DNA of 64,000 bases from Lachnospiraceae bacterium KM106-2 (GTDB lineage Bacteria; Bacillota; Clostridia; Lachnospirales; Lachnospiraceae), in the NCBI GenBank assembly GCA_009731425.1, contig AP018794.1, forward strand, positions 999,960 through 1,063,959, in the 5' to 3' direction. Position 1 is the first letter of the stretch, and each line of letters begins with the position of its first letter. The translations under genes and the position numbers were made by a program. The notes under the pieces are model-generated. The model was not told the DNA's origin. It saw nothing but the letters and a program-made list of their open reading frames with translations, and did not search any database. Below, piece after piece: positions 9,512 through 18,008 of the stretch.

Positions 9512-9545
9512 TAAAAGCGCTGTTGAAAGGAAACAAGCGCTTTTT
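9512..9545 (+). terminator. Intrinsic terminator after the BofC-like gene
   Basis: AAAAGCGCT and AGCGCTTTTT arms plus a partly paired GTT/AAC extension, ending in a T run. Confidence 0.85.
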
Positions 9546-9591
9546 CTTTATGTAAATTAGTTGTTTAGTAGGATACTAGACAACTTTTTAC

Positions 9592-9620
9592 TTGATTTGT
9601 TACATGCGAATCGTTACAAT
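9592..9620 (+). promoter_or_regulatory. Promoter of the flavoprotein-proline operon
   Basis: TTGATT at 9592-9597 and TACAAT at 9615-9620 with a 17-bp spacer. The -10 box lies inside a perfect palindrome (9612-9635). Confidence 0.6.
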
Positions 9621-9635
9621 AAATGTATTGTAACG
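9612..9635. promoter_or_regulatory. Palindromic operator candidate over the -10 box
   Basis: Ten-bp perfect arms CGTTACAATA and TATTGTAACG flank a 4-bp centre. The palindrome spans the -10 box and the expected transcription start, the usual place for a repressor operator. No regulator gene is adjacent, so the protein that would bind is unknown. Confidence 0.5.
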
Positions 9636-9653
9636 TAACAGGAGGCTAGATTA

Positions 9654-10877
9654 GTGAAATATGATATAATCGTTGTCGGCGGTGGTGCATCCGGATTAGT
9701 TGCAGCAATTAATTGTGCAAGAAATCACCAAAAAGTAATGATTTTGGAGAACAAAGACAAACCGGGTAAGAAGATTTTGGCGACTGGTAATGGAAAATGT
9801 AATTATACCAATACTTATCAGGAGAGTCATTGTTATCGAAGCACACATCCAGAATTTGTCGACTGTGCGATGTCACAGTTTGGACAGGAAGATACAGTAG
9901 CTTTCTTTAAAGAGTTAGGCATCCTTCCAAAGTCTAAAAATGGATATCTTTATCCCAATTCAGAGCAAGCAGCCTCTATCTTAGATGTATTATTGATGGA
10001 ATTAGCGCATTATGATATCCCAATCGTATGCTCTAATCACGTAAAGGAAATAAGAAAGACGAAAAAGGGCTTTCTTTTATATACAGATGATAAAACTTAT
10101 GAATCCAATCGTGTGATCTTGGCCACCGGAGGAAAGGCAGCAAGTAAACTAGGAAGTGATGGAAGTGGATATGACTTGGCAAAATCACTTGGACATCGTA
10201 TGATACCGATTGTTCCTTCTTTAGTTGCATTAAAAGCAGAAGGATTGAACTTTAAGCAAGTTTCAGGTGTCAGATGTCAGACAAATCTGACTTTATATGT
10301 CGATGGAGAAAAGATTTATGAAGAACCAGGAGAATTACAGTTAACCAACTATGGTATCTCAGGAATTCCCGTGTTTCAATTAAGTCGGTTTGCAGGATAT
10401 GGAATTCGAGAGAAGAAAAAGGTAACCGTTTGTATCGATTTTATGCCAGAATTCGCTAATGAGGAATTATTTGATTATTTCATGAAACGAATTACACAGA
10501 ATGAGTTTAAAACGATGGAGCAGCTTATGATCGGTCTTTTAAATCAAAAGCTGGCTGTAGAACTTCTCTATCAAGCGGGAATCAAGAAAAGTCAGATGGC
10601 AAATTCGATCACAAAAAGACAAATCCATTCATTAGTAATGGCCATAAAAGAATGCCAGGTAGTGATTACAGAGCCAAATGCATTTGATAATGCACAAGTA
10701 TGTGCAGGTGGAATCGATGTTGCTGATGTTTCACCAGAGACGATGGAAAGTAGAATTGTAAAAGGATTATATCTGGCAGGCGAACTATTAGACGTAGATG
10801 GGATCTGTGGAGGTTATAATCTTCAATGGGCTTGGACGTCTGGTTATATTGCCGGTAGAAGTGCCAGTATGAAATAG
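9654..10877 (+). CDS. BaiN/HI0933-family FAD-dependent oxidoreductase
   Basis: The 407-residue protein begins with a Rossmann FAD site (GGGASGLVAAINCARN, about residues 9-24) and the family segment NKDKPGKKILATGNGKCNYTN. It ends with the second FAD motif GELLDVDGICGGYNLQWAWTSG. This is the HI0933/YtfP/BaiN flavoprotein family; BaiN was linked to bile-acid 7-dehydroxylation, but most members have no proven substrate. Translation starts at GTG, eight bases after AGGAGG. A promoter and palindrome lie just ahead, and the next flavoprotein gene follows after 12 bp. Confidence 0.9.
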   Translation: MKYDIIVVGGGASGLVAAINCARNHQKVMILENKDKPGKKILATGNGKCNYTNTYQESHCYRSTHPEFVDCAMSQFGQEDTVAFFKELGILPKSKNGYLYPNSEQAASILDVLLMELAHYDIPIVCSNHVKEIRKTKKGFLLYTDDKTYESNRVILATGGKAASKLGSDGSGYDLAKSLGHRMIPIVPSLVALKAEGLNFKQVSGVRCQTNLTLYVDGEKIYEEPGELQLTNYGISGIPVFQLSRFAGYGIREKKKVTVCIDFMPEFANEELFDYFMKRITQNEFKTMEQLMIGLLNQKLAVELLYQAGIKKSQMANSITKRQIHSLVMAIKECQVVITEPNAFDNAQVCAGGIDVADVSPETMESRIVKGLYLAGELLDVDGICGGYNLQWAWTSGYIAGRSASMK

Positions 10878-10889
10878 AAAGAGGTAACT

Positions 10890-12497
10890 ATGATTCGATT
10901 AACACAAATTAAAATTCCAGTGGAGACTGTTGGAAAGCATAAAGAGGCTGAGCAGGAAGAACTTCGTACTCATATTATGAAGATGCTTAGAATTAGTGCA
11001 GCCTCAATTAAAGAGATTAAAATAGTAAAACGTTCCATTGATGCAAGAAAGAAAAATGATATTCGCTATATTTATGCAATCGATGTCGTTGTAGATAATG
11101 AGAATAAGATTTTACACAAATGTAAAAATCCCAATGTTACAAAGTCAAAGGATAATCATTACCGATTCAGACCGACAGGAGATCAGCCGCTTACAAAACG
11201 TCCGATCATAATTGGAACGGGCCCAGCTGGTTTATTCTGCGCTTATATGCTTGCAAAAGAAGGATATAATCCAATCGTTCTTGAACGAGGAGAAGACGTA
11301 GATACTCGAATGAAGGATGTAACGACATTTTGGGAGACAAATAAGCTCAATCCAAATTCGAATGTACAATTTGGAGAAGGTGGTGCCGGAACTTTTTCTG
11401 ATGGTAAGTTGAATACTATGGTAAAAGATGAGCTTGGAAGAGGACGCAAAGTATTGGAGACATTTGTAGAACACGGAGCTCCAGAACAAATCACCTTCAT
11501 CAACAAACCACATATTGGAACGGATCATCTTGTAACGATCGTTAAATCAATGCGTGAAGAAATTAATCATCTTGGAGGAGAAGTACGTTTCCATAGTACG
11601 GTTACTGATTTCATAATTGAAAAAGATGAAATTAAAGGCGTTATTATCAATGGAACAGAGACTTTATTGTCTGATATTGTTGTATTAGCAATTGGACATA
11701 GTTCAAGAGATACATTTGAAGTGCTTCACAAAAAAGGAATCGATATGTCAAAGAAATCTTTTGCCATCGGTGTTCGTATTGAACATCCGCAAGATATTAT
11801 TGATCATGCGCAATATGGAGAACAGTGTTGTGTTTTACCAGCAGCTGACTATAAATTAACGTATCAGGCAAAAACGCATCGAAGTATTTATTCCTTCTGT
11901 ATGTGTCCTGGTGGTTTTGTTGTTAACTCTTCCAGTGAAGAAGGACATCTTGTTGTAAATGGTATGAGTAATTATCTTCGAAATGAGAAGAATGCAAATA
12001 GTGCGATGATCGTCGGAGTAAATCCAGAAGACTTCGAAGACGATAGTCCATTAGCGGGGGTTAATTTCCAACGCAAATGGGAGAAATTAGCCTATGAGGC
12101 AGGAAAAGGACTTGTTCCAATTCAATTATTTGGTGACTTATGTCAGAACAGAGAAAGCACCACATTAGGTGGTATTACACCAAATTTAAAAGGAAATTAT
12201 ACATTGAGTAATTTGACGAAATGTCTTCCTAATTATGTAACAGATACCTTAATTGAAGGAATTCAATACTTTAATCATAAAATACCTGGATTCTCTAATG
12301 AAGAAGCAATTCTATCCGGTGTTGAGACTAGAACATCATCTCCAGTGAGAATCACAAGAGATGAACAGTTTGAGGCAAGCGTTAGCGGACTTTACCCGTG
12401 TGGAGAAGGCGCTGGTTATGCAGGTGGTATCACATCAGCAGCGATGGATGGAATTAAGGTATATGAAGCAATTGCATCCAAGTATCGTGCAAAATAG
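10890..12497 (+). CDS. FAD-dependent dehydrogenase of the COG2509 type
   Basis: The 535-residue flavoprotein has an N-terminal domain of about 105 residues (ISAASIKEIKIVKRSIDARKK region), then the dinucleotide site IIGTGPAGLFCAYMLAKEG near residues 107-125 and the signature NVQFGEGGAGTFSDGKL. The C terminus carries the FAD-closing motif GLYPCGEGAGYAGGITSAAMDG. This matches the COG2509 family of uncharacterised FAD-dependent dehydrogenases, widespread in Firmicutes and Bacteroidetes. It is 12 bp behind the BaiN-type gene and 9 bp before proB, so it is an operon member. Confidence 0.9.
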   Translation: MIRLTQIKIPVETVGKHKEAEQEELRTHIMKMLRISAASIKEIKIVKRSIDARKKNDIRYIYAIDVVVDNENKILHKCKNPNVTKSKDNHYRFRPTGDQPLTKRPIIIGTGPAGLFCAYMLAKEGYNPIVLERGEDVDTRMKDVTTFWETNKLNPNSNVQFGEGGAGTFSDGKLNTMVKDELGRGRKVLETFVEHGAPEQITFINKPHIGTDHLVTIVKSMREEINHLGGEVRFHSTVTDFIIEKDEIKGVIINGTETLLSDIVVLAIGHSSRDTFEVLHKKGIDMSKKSFAIGVRIEHPQDIIDHAQYGEQCCVLPAADYKLTYQAKTHRSIYSFCMCPGGFVVNSSSEEGHLVVNGMSNYLRNEKNANSAMIVGVNPEDFEDDSPLAGVNFQRKWEKLAYEAGKGLVPIQLFGDLCQNRESTTLGGITPNLKGNYTLSNLTKCLPNYVTDTLIEGIQYFNHKIPGFSNEEAILSGVETRTSSPVRITRDEQFEASVSGLYPCGEGAGYAGGITSAAMDGIKVYEAIASKYRAK

Positions 12498-12506
12498 GAG
12501 GAAAAG

Positions 12507-13361
12507 ATGCGAGAGAGTCTAAAAGATAAAAAGCGTATTGTGGTTAAGATTGGATCTTCTACCATTACGCATGAAGAAACAGGAAGCTTAAACTTACTAA
12601 AGTTAGAGCGTTTAATTCGAATATTAACGGATTTAAGAAACCAAGGAAAAGAAGTCGTTTTGGTATCGTCCGGTGCGATCGCAGTTGGCAGAAAGACATT
12701 AGGACTAAAAGAAAAACCGACCGAAACACAAGTAAAACAGGCATGTGCAGCAGTAGGACAATCAAGACTGATGATGGTATATGAAAAACTATTTGCAGAA
12801 TATAGTCAGGTGCCTGCACAGATTTTAATGACAAAATATACGATGATCAATGAAATCAGTAGAATAAATGCGAGAAATACATTTGAGCAGTTACTATCTA
12901 TGGGTGTGATTCCGATCGTTAATGAAAATGATACAGTATCAACAGATGAATTAGAATATGGTGATTTCGGAGATAATGATACGCTCTCAGCTATTGTTGC
13001 AGCGTTGATCAATGCAGATATGCTGATCCTATTATCCGATATTGATGGGTTATATTCTGATGATCCACGTAATAATCCAAATGCAAAGTTCATTGATACA
13101 GTAGAAAAAATAACAGATGAATTATGCCAGATGGCGAAAGGTCCAACATCAAGCGTTGGAACCGGCGGTATGACAACGAAGATTTCAGCAGCTAGAATTG
13201 CCAATGATTCCGGTGCAGATATGGTGATCGCCAATGGGAAAGAAGTATCCGTGATCACAGATGTCTTAGATGGAAAGCAAGTAGGAACGCTATTTATAGC
13301 ACACAAAAATCCAGAATTTCATTTGATGGATTATATACAGACCAAACAATATCATATATAG
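12507..13361 (+). CDS. proB: Glutamate 5-kinase without a PUA domain
   Basis: ProB phosphorylates glutamate to glutamyl-5-phosphate, the first step of proline synthesis, in the cytosol. The 284-residue protein contains the amino-acid-kinase fold with VVKIGSSTIT, VSSGAIAVG, NENDTVST, FGDNDTLSAIVA, LLSDIDGLYSDDPR and VGTGGMTTKISAA. It ends soon after the kinase domain, so the roughly 80-residue C-terminal PUA domain of enterobacterial ProB is missing; PUA-less forms are known in other bacteria. The gene follows the COG2509 flavoprotein by 9 bp and lies 0.85 kb before proA. Confidence 0.95.
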   Translation: MRESLKDKKRIVVKIGSSTITHEETGSLNLLKLERLIRILTDLRNQGKEVVLVSSGAIAVGRKTLGLKEKPTETQVKQACAAVGQSRLMMVYEKLFAEYSQVPAQILMTKYTMINEISRINARNTFEQLLSMGVIPIVNENDTVSTDELEYGDFGDNDTLSAIVAALINADMLILLSDIDGLYSDDPRNNPNAKFIDTVEKITDELCQMAKGPTSSVGTGGMTTKISAARIANDSGADMVIANGKEVSVITDVLDGKQVGTLFIAHKNPEFHLMDYIQTKQYHI

Positions 13362-13389
13362 ATGAATGAGACAAGAAAGGGAATGAAAG

Positions 13390-13611
13390 ATGAACGACGA
13401 TAAAATCAAGAGAATTAATGAATTATATAATAAAATGAAAGCGGAAGGTTTAACAGACGCTGAGAAAGAAGAACAAACAACATTACGTCAGGAATATATT
13501 GCAGCCGTTCGTAGAAATTTAAGAGGACAATTAAACAATGTTTCCATTTTAAATGACGATGGCAGTGTTACAAAGCTTAAAGATAAAGATAAAACAAAGA
13601 AAATGAACTAA
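13390..13611 (+). CDS. DUF896 (YnzC-like) small protein
   Basis: The 73-residue protein matches DUF896/UPF0291: two helices with KIKRINELYNKMKAEGLTDAEKEEQTTLRQEYIAA split by a turn, then RRNLRGQLNNVSILNDDGSV. In Bacillus, YnzC-type proteins are small cytosolic helical proteins, some under SOS control; the function is not known. It sits inside the proB-proA operon with a GGGAATGAAAG leader, an unusual place. Confidence 0.88.
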   Translation: MNDDKIKRINELYNKMKAEGLTDAEKEEQTTLRQEYIAAVRRNLRGQLNNVSILNDDGSVTKLKDKDKTKKMN

Positions 13612-13637
13612 AGATCTAACAGATTGAGAGGTTAGTC

Positions 13638-14228
13638 ATGACGAAGCAGGAAGTCAGAACGAAGATCAGAGAGGAAAAAAGAAAGTTAACAACCGACCAG
13701 ATTGAGCAGTTATCTCAAAGGATCGTTACTCAGTTCCTCGAAAGTGAGCAATATCAGAACGCTAACGTCGTATATTGTTATGTATCTTATAACCAGGAAG
13801 TTAGTACAAGAGAATTGATCAATCAGGCACTTGCTGATGGTAAAAAGCTCGCAGTTCCTAAGGTGACAGATCGAGCGACTCATGAAATGAAGTTTTATTA
13901 TATTCAGGATATGAGTGACTTAATAATTGGTTATCAAGGAATCTTAGAACCAGAAGGAAAAGAGGAAAGTTTAGCACAAGAGAATGGTCTTATGATCGTT
14001 CCAGGGCTTGCCTTTGACCTTTCAGGGAATCGACTTGGTTACGGTGGTGGTTTTTATGATACGTATTTAAATAATTTGAATCGGTATCAACTAATCTCCT
14101 TTGCTTATGACTTCCAGTTTTTTGATACAATACCAACGGAGGAATATGATCAGACCATTGATCAATTATATACACCGACAAGAAAAATAATTTTTGAGAA
14201 AAGGAGAGTGGCAACATGGAGTATTTAG
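13638..14228 (+). CDS. 5-formyltetrahydrofolate cyclo-ligase
   Basis: This enzyme uses ATP to convert 5-formyl-THF to 5,10-methenyl-THF, recovering folate from an inhibitory storage form. The 196-residue protein has the family pattern: an N-terminal basic helix ([16 protein letters not shown]), the [14 protein letters not shown] strand region, and the catalytic/phosphate-binding signature [22 protein letters not shown] near residues 121-142. It overlaps the proA start by 13 bp, so translation is coupled. Its placement between proB and proA looks like operon convenience rather than a pathway link. Confidence 0.93.
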   Translation: MTKQEVRTKIREEKRKLTTDQIEQLSQRIVTQFLESEQYQNANVVYCYVSYNQEVSTRELINQALADGKKLAVPKVTDRATHEMKFYYIQDMSDLIIGYQGILEPEGKEESLAQENGLMIVPGLAFDLSGNRLGYGGGFYDTYLNNLNRYQLISFAYDFQFFDTIPTEEYDQTIDQLYTPTRKIIFEKRRVATWSI

Positions 14229-15463
14229 AGCAGATCGGACAACGTGCCAAGGCAGCTTCCACCGCTTTAGCTAAGCTTACTCAAAACGAGAAGAATCATG
14301 GGCTTATGGCAATTGCCAAAGCATTAACTGAGCAATCAGATGAATTGATTCGTGCCAATCAACTTGATATTCAGGCAGCTAAAGAAAACGGTATGAAGGA
14401 ATCTCTGATCGACCGACTTACCTTGACAGAAGAGCGAATCAAAGGAATTTCTGAAGGATTGGAACAGATTGTGTCATTAAAAGATCCAATCGGAGAAGTT
14501 CTTCATATGGAGACCAGTCCCAATGGTCTTCAAATCGGTCAGAAGCGTGTCCCTTTAGGCGTTATTGGCATTATCTATGAATCACGTCCAAATGTAACAG
14601 CTGATGCGTTTGGACTTTGTTTTAAGACAGGAAATGCCGTTATTCTTCGAGGAGGATCTGATGCAATTCATTCTAATATGGCAATTGTCTCAGTCATTCG
14701 CAATACATTAAAAGAAAATGGTTATCCGGAAAATGCAATTCAATTAATTGAGCAGACTTCCAGAGAGATCGCAAGTGCATTTATGCGATTAAATCAATAT
14801 GTGGATGTATTAATCCCACGTGGAGGCGCAGGATTGATCCGTGCAGTCGTTGAGAACAGCACCATTCCAGTCATTGAAACGGGTACAGGAAATTGTCATA
14901 TCTATGTAGATGCATCGGCAGATTTCGCTATGGCATTAAATATCATTGATAACGCGAAGACACAGCGTCTTGGTGTATGTAATGCGTGTGAGTCCTTAGT
15001 TGTTCATCGGGATGTAGCAAAAGAGTTCATCCCATTACTATATGATCGTTTAACAGCCAAAGAAGTTGAAATCCGTGGGGATGAGATTGCTAGAAGCATC
15101 TGTCCTAAGATTGTACCAGCTACATTAGAGGATTACAAAACGGAGTATCTGGATCGTATTATCTCTTTGAAGGTAGTATCAGACCTGGATGCAGCCATTG
15201 CACATATTAATGCCAACAATACAAAGCATTCGGAAGCAATCATTACGAAAGACTACGCTAGTTCTAAGAAATTTTTAGATGAGATAGATGCAGCATGTGT
15301 ATATGTGAATGCATCAACAAGATTTACCGACGGGTTTGAATTCGGTTTTGGTGCAGAAATCGGAATCAGTACCCAGAAATTACATGCAAGAGGACCAATG
15401 GGACTATTAGCATTGACTACGACAAAATACATCATCTTAGGTGATGGTCAAATAAGAGAATAG
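14216..15463 (+). CDS. proA: Glutamate-5-semialdehyde dehydrogenase (gamma-glutamyl phosphate reductase)
   Basis: ProA reduces glutamyl-5-phosphate with NADPH to glutamate semialdehyde, which cyclises toward proline. The 415-residue length is normal. Visible motifs are [18 protein letters not shown], the catalytic-cysteine region [14 protein letters not shown], and the C-terminal [22 protein letters not shown]. The start is supported by AGGAGAG eight bases ahead and overlaps the preceding gene. No proC is in this window. Confidence 0.96.
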   Translation: MEYLEQIGQRAKAASTALAKLTQNEKNHGLMAIAKALTEQSDELIRANQLDIQAAKENGMKESLIDRLTLTEERIKGISEGLEQIVSLKDPIGEVLHMETSPNGLQIGQKRVPLGVIGIIYESRPNVTADAFGLCFKTGNAVILRGGSDAIHSNMAIVSVIRNTLKENGYPENAIQLIEQTSREIASAFMRLNQYVDVLIPRGGAGLIRAVVENSTIPVIETGTGNCHIYVDASADFAMALNIIDNAKTQRLGVCNACESLVVHRDVAKEFIPLLYDRLTAKEVEIRGDEIARSICPKIVPATLEDYKTEYLDRIISLKVVSDLDAAIAHINANNTKHSEAIITKDYASSKKFLDEIDAACVYVNASTRFTDGFEFGFGAEIGISTQKLHARGPMGLLALTTTKYIILGDGQIRE

Positions 15464-15469
15464 GTATAG

Positions 15470-15530
15470 ATGACTCTAGGTCAGAATAGATGTGGTTAAC
15501 CATCTAATTATGACATTAGAGTCATTTTCT
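15470..15530 (+). terminator. Terminator of the proline operon
   Basis: Outer arms ATGACTCTA and TAGAGTCAT enclose a second hairpin centred on the palindrome GGTTAACC; TTTTCTTT follows. Confidence 0.7.
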
Positions 15531-15592
15531 TTATCATGAAAGTGTTGTATTCCGACTCAGTTATTTATGCTAGAGTTATGGAGGTGGCTTTT

Positions 15593-16687
15593 ATGAACCG
15601 TAAAAAATGGATTGGTATTGCAATTTTAGTTGTATTAGTCTGTCTTGTGATCGTGGCATTTGCAATTGTACCACCAGGATATGATCGGATCGAACCATAT
15701 AAAAACAAGAAAGGAGAGACTCAAATGGGGAGTATTGCAGAAAAGAAATTTATCGAGATTAATGGAGTCAAAGAAGGCATGTTCCTTAAGGGAAGGGATA
15801 AGACAAAACCTGTTCTTCTATATCTTAATGGGGGACCAGGGATTTCGGATTATTTTCTTACGAAGGTGTATCCGACTCAGTTAGAAGAAGAATTTGTAGT
15901 CTGTTATTGGGATTATCCTGGTACAGGGCTTTCCTTTCATTCCGATTTCAGAAAGGAAGAGTTAACAACCGAACGCTACTTAGAAGATGCGATTTTAGTA
16001 ACGGAGTATTTACAAAAGCGCTTTCATCAAGAGCAAATTTATCTCATGGGACATTCTTTTGGAACGGCGATCGGCATTCAGCTAGCTAAACGAAAACCAG
16101 AGTATTATAAAGCATACATAGCAATGAGCCAAATCTCAGACCAATTGGAATCAGAAAAAGAAGCTTACAATAGTATGAAGAAGATCTACAGTAGGAAGAA
16201 CAACAAGAAGATGGTAAAGCAATTTGAAGCCTATGCGATCACAGAACCAGAGGAGGAATGGCTCAAGCGATGGTTTGCGTCTTCCTTACGTGATAATGCA
16301 ATGCATGAACTAGGAGTAGGTACAATGCATGATATGCATTCGGTCATTAGTGGAATCTTTTTCCCACTTATGCGTTGCCGAGATTATACAATCGCAGAAC
16401 GGATCAATATTTGGAGAGGTAAGGCGATGGTGGGGAAGAGTACAGTGTCTTATGATCGGATGAAGTTTAAAGCAATTAATACGGTACCGGAACTGCAGAT
16501 ACCAATCTATTTTTTAGCAGGGAAATATGATCTGACTTGTAGTTATTCCGAGCAGTATGAGTATTTTAAAGAGATTACGGCGCCAGTAAAGAAGTTCTAT
16601 ACTTTTGAACACTCTGCACACAGTCCACTATTTGAACAGCCAGATCAAGTGATGGAAGTCTTTCGAAAAGATATCATAAAGGAATAG
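15593..16687 (+). CDS. Membrane-anchored alpha/beta hydrolase, prolyl-aminopeptidase-like
   Basis: The 364-residue protein has an N-terminal signal-anchor (about residues 5-25, GIAILVVLVCLVIVAFAIV) and an alpha/beta-hydrolase fold outside the membrane. The oxyanion motif LNGGPG, the strand DYPGTGLS, the nucleophile elbow GHSFG and the late histidine in FEHSAHSPLFEQP are all visible, as in S33 peptidases. The true substrate may be a peptide or an ester. An ATG 57 bp upstream is possible, but the ATG at 15593 has GGAGGTGG at ideal spacing, so I chose it. It is a single gene. Confidence 0.8.
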   Translation: MNRKKWIGIAILVVLVCLVIVAFAIVPPGYDRIEPYKNKKGETQMGSIAEKKFIEINGVKEGMFLKGRDKTKPVLLYLNGGPGISDYFLTKVYPTQLEEEFVVCYWDYPGTGLSFHSDFRKEELTTERYLEDAILVTEYLQKRFHQEQIYLMGHSFGTAIGIQLAKRKPEYYKAYIAMSQISDQLESEKEAYNSMKKIYSRKNNKKMVKQFEAYAITEPEEEWLKRWFASSLRDNAMHELGVGTMHDMHSVISGIFFPLMRCRDYTIAERINIWRGKAMVGKSTVSYDRMKFKAINTVPELQIPIYFLAGKYDLTCSYSEQYEYFKEITAPVKKFYTFEHSAHSPLFEQPDQVMEVFRKDIIKE

Positions 16688-16722
16688 GAATAACATATTT
16701 CCTCTTATTTCGAATTTTTCAT

Positions 16723-16750
16723 TGTTTCATGAGGTTCGATATGCTATACT
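16723..16750 (+). promoter_or_regulatory. Promoter of the zinc-ribbon Q/N-rich protein gene
   Basis: TTGTTT (16723-16728) and TATACT (16745-16750), 16-bp spacer, 47 bp ahead of the ATG. Confidence 0.5.
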
Positions 16751-16797
16751 ATCTCAGTATGAGTATACAAATATAATAAATAGGAGAGGTTATTACT

Positions 16798-17940
16798 ATG
16801 GCAAATTTTTGTGGTAAATGCGGTCGTCCTTTAGCGGACGGAGAAGTGTGTAATTGTACGTCAAATCAATCTACAGCTGTAAATAATGACACTACATATA
16901 CAGCAGCGCAGAATAATGATCAACAAGTTACAGCACAGGCAACAGGAGTTGAAAATCAAAATGGTTTTCAAACATTCGGAGGTTCAACTGAGGGGGCTCA
17001 GACAGCACAGCAGACAGAGAATATGAATCAGATGAATTTTAATAATCAACAACCTACTAATGGTGCATATATGAATCAAGGCAATCAGCAAACTGCACAG
17101 AACTTCAATAATCAGCAGGCAGCTGGTCAGCCAAACAACTTTACCAATCAAGGATTCCAACAAGGAAATATGAATTACAATAATCCTGGTGCTCAACCAA
17201 ACCAAGGATATTATTCTAATCCAAATTATCAAAACAATCAGCAAGGAGTTAATAATCAGCCAAATAACGGATTTGATTATCAAAAAGCAGCTGACAACTT
17301 CAAGAAAGAAAGCAAGAATTTCTTTGGAAAAGCAGTTAGCGTATTAAAACAACCGATTACAGGAACCGCTCAATTAATGCAGAAAAAAGATGCGTTATTT
17401 GGTTATGAAGCAATCGGTATTAAAGCTCTTGTAGTAGGTCTTTTATTATTGATCACACTTTTAAAAGCAGATAGCCCAGAAGTGTTAAAACCATTTTTAT
17501 TATCGGTCATCTGTTTAGTAATTATCGATTACACAAAATCATGGATCTATTATTTATTCGGAACTTTAGTATTTAAATCATCTGTTCCTTATCAAGGATA
17601 TTTCGCTATCACTGGTGCTACTTGCGTATATGAAACCATCGTAATGGCAATCAGTGCCGTATTTATCTGGTTAGTTCCTTCATTTGGAATGATTCTTTTC
17701 TATGCTGGTATGGGATACGTCATGATTCTTGGATATGTAATGTATATTCATTTAGTTGATGTTGCAGCAGATAAGAAAGCATTATTCTTATTTTTATCAA
17801 GTTTATTAATTTGTGTGTTAATTGCAATTATCTGTGTTATCTTAATGTCAGCTGTTCTTTCTTATATCTTTAGCAGCATATCAGGTGATAGCATGATGTC
17901 TGATCTATTCAGATCATCATATAGAAGTAGTTGGTACTAA
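16798..17940 (+). CDS. Zinc-ribbon membrane protein with a Q/N-rich linker
   Basis: The 380-residue protein has three parts. Residues 1-20 form a half zinc ribbon (FCGKCGRPLADGEVCNC, four cysteines). Residues about 22-160 are low-complexity, very rich in Gln and Asn with scattered Gly, Tyr and Phe. Residues about 195-360 form a membrane domain with about five hydrophobic segments, like Yip1-type domains of other zinc-ribbon proteins. The terminal SSYRSSWY is polar. Similar zinc-ribbon/Yip1 proteins are common in Clostridia without known function. It is monocistronic with a good promoter and an AGGAGAGG ribosome binding site. Confidence 0.75.
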   Translation: MANFCGKCGRPLADGEVCNCTSNQSTAVNNDTTYTAAQNNDQQVTAQATGVENQNGFQTFGGSTEGAQTAQQTENMNQMNFNNQQPTNGAYMNQGNQQTAQNFNNQQAAGQPNNFTNQGFQQGNMNYNNPGAQPNQGYYSNPNYQNNQQGVNNQPNNGFDYQKAADNFKKESKNFFGKAVSVLKQPITGTAQLMQKKDALFGYEAIGIKALVVGLLLLITLLKADSPEVLKPFLLSVICLVIIDYTKSWIYYLFGTLVFKSSVPYQGYFAITGATCVYETIVMAISAVFIWLVPSFGMILFYAGMGYVMILGYVMYIHLVDVAADKKALFLFLSSLLICVLIAIICVILMSAVLSYIFSSISGDSMMSDLFRSSYRSSWY

Positions 17941-17959
17941 TTTAGAGTAGCATGTTTTG

Positions 17960-18008
17960 CTCCTTCCCATATACTAATATAGCAAATTAGTGGGGGAGGA
18001 GTTTTTTT
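17960..18008 (+). terminator. Terminator hairpin whose 3' arm is the next gene's ribosome binding site
   Basis: Arms CTCCTTCCC (17960-17968) and GGGGGAGGAG (17992-18001, with a G-U pair) enclose a second stem ACTAAT/ATTAGT, and TTTTTTT follows at 18002-18008. The 3' arm is also the Shine-Dalgarno of the M14 gene, and its TTG start overlaps the end of the T run. Confidence 0.7.
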
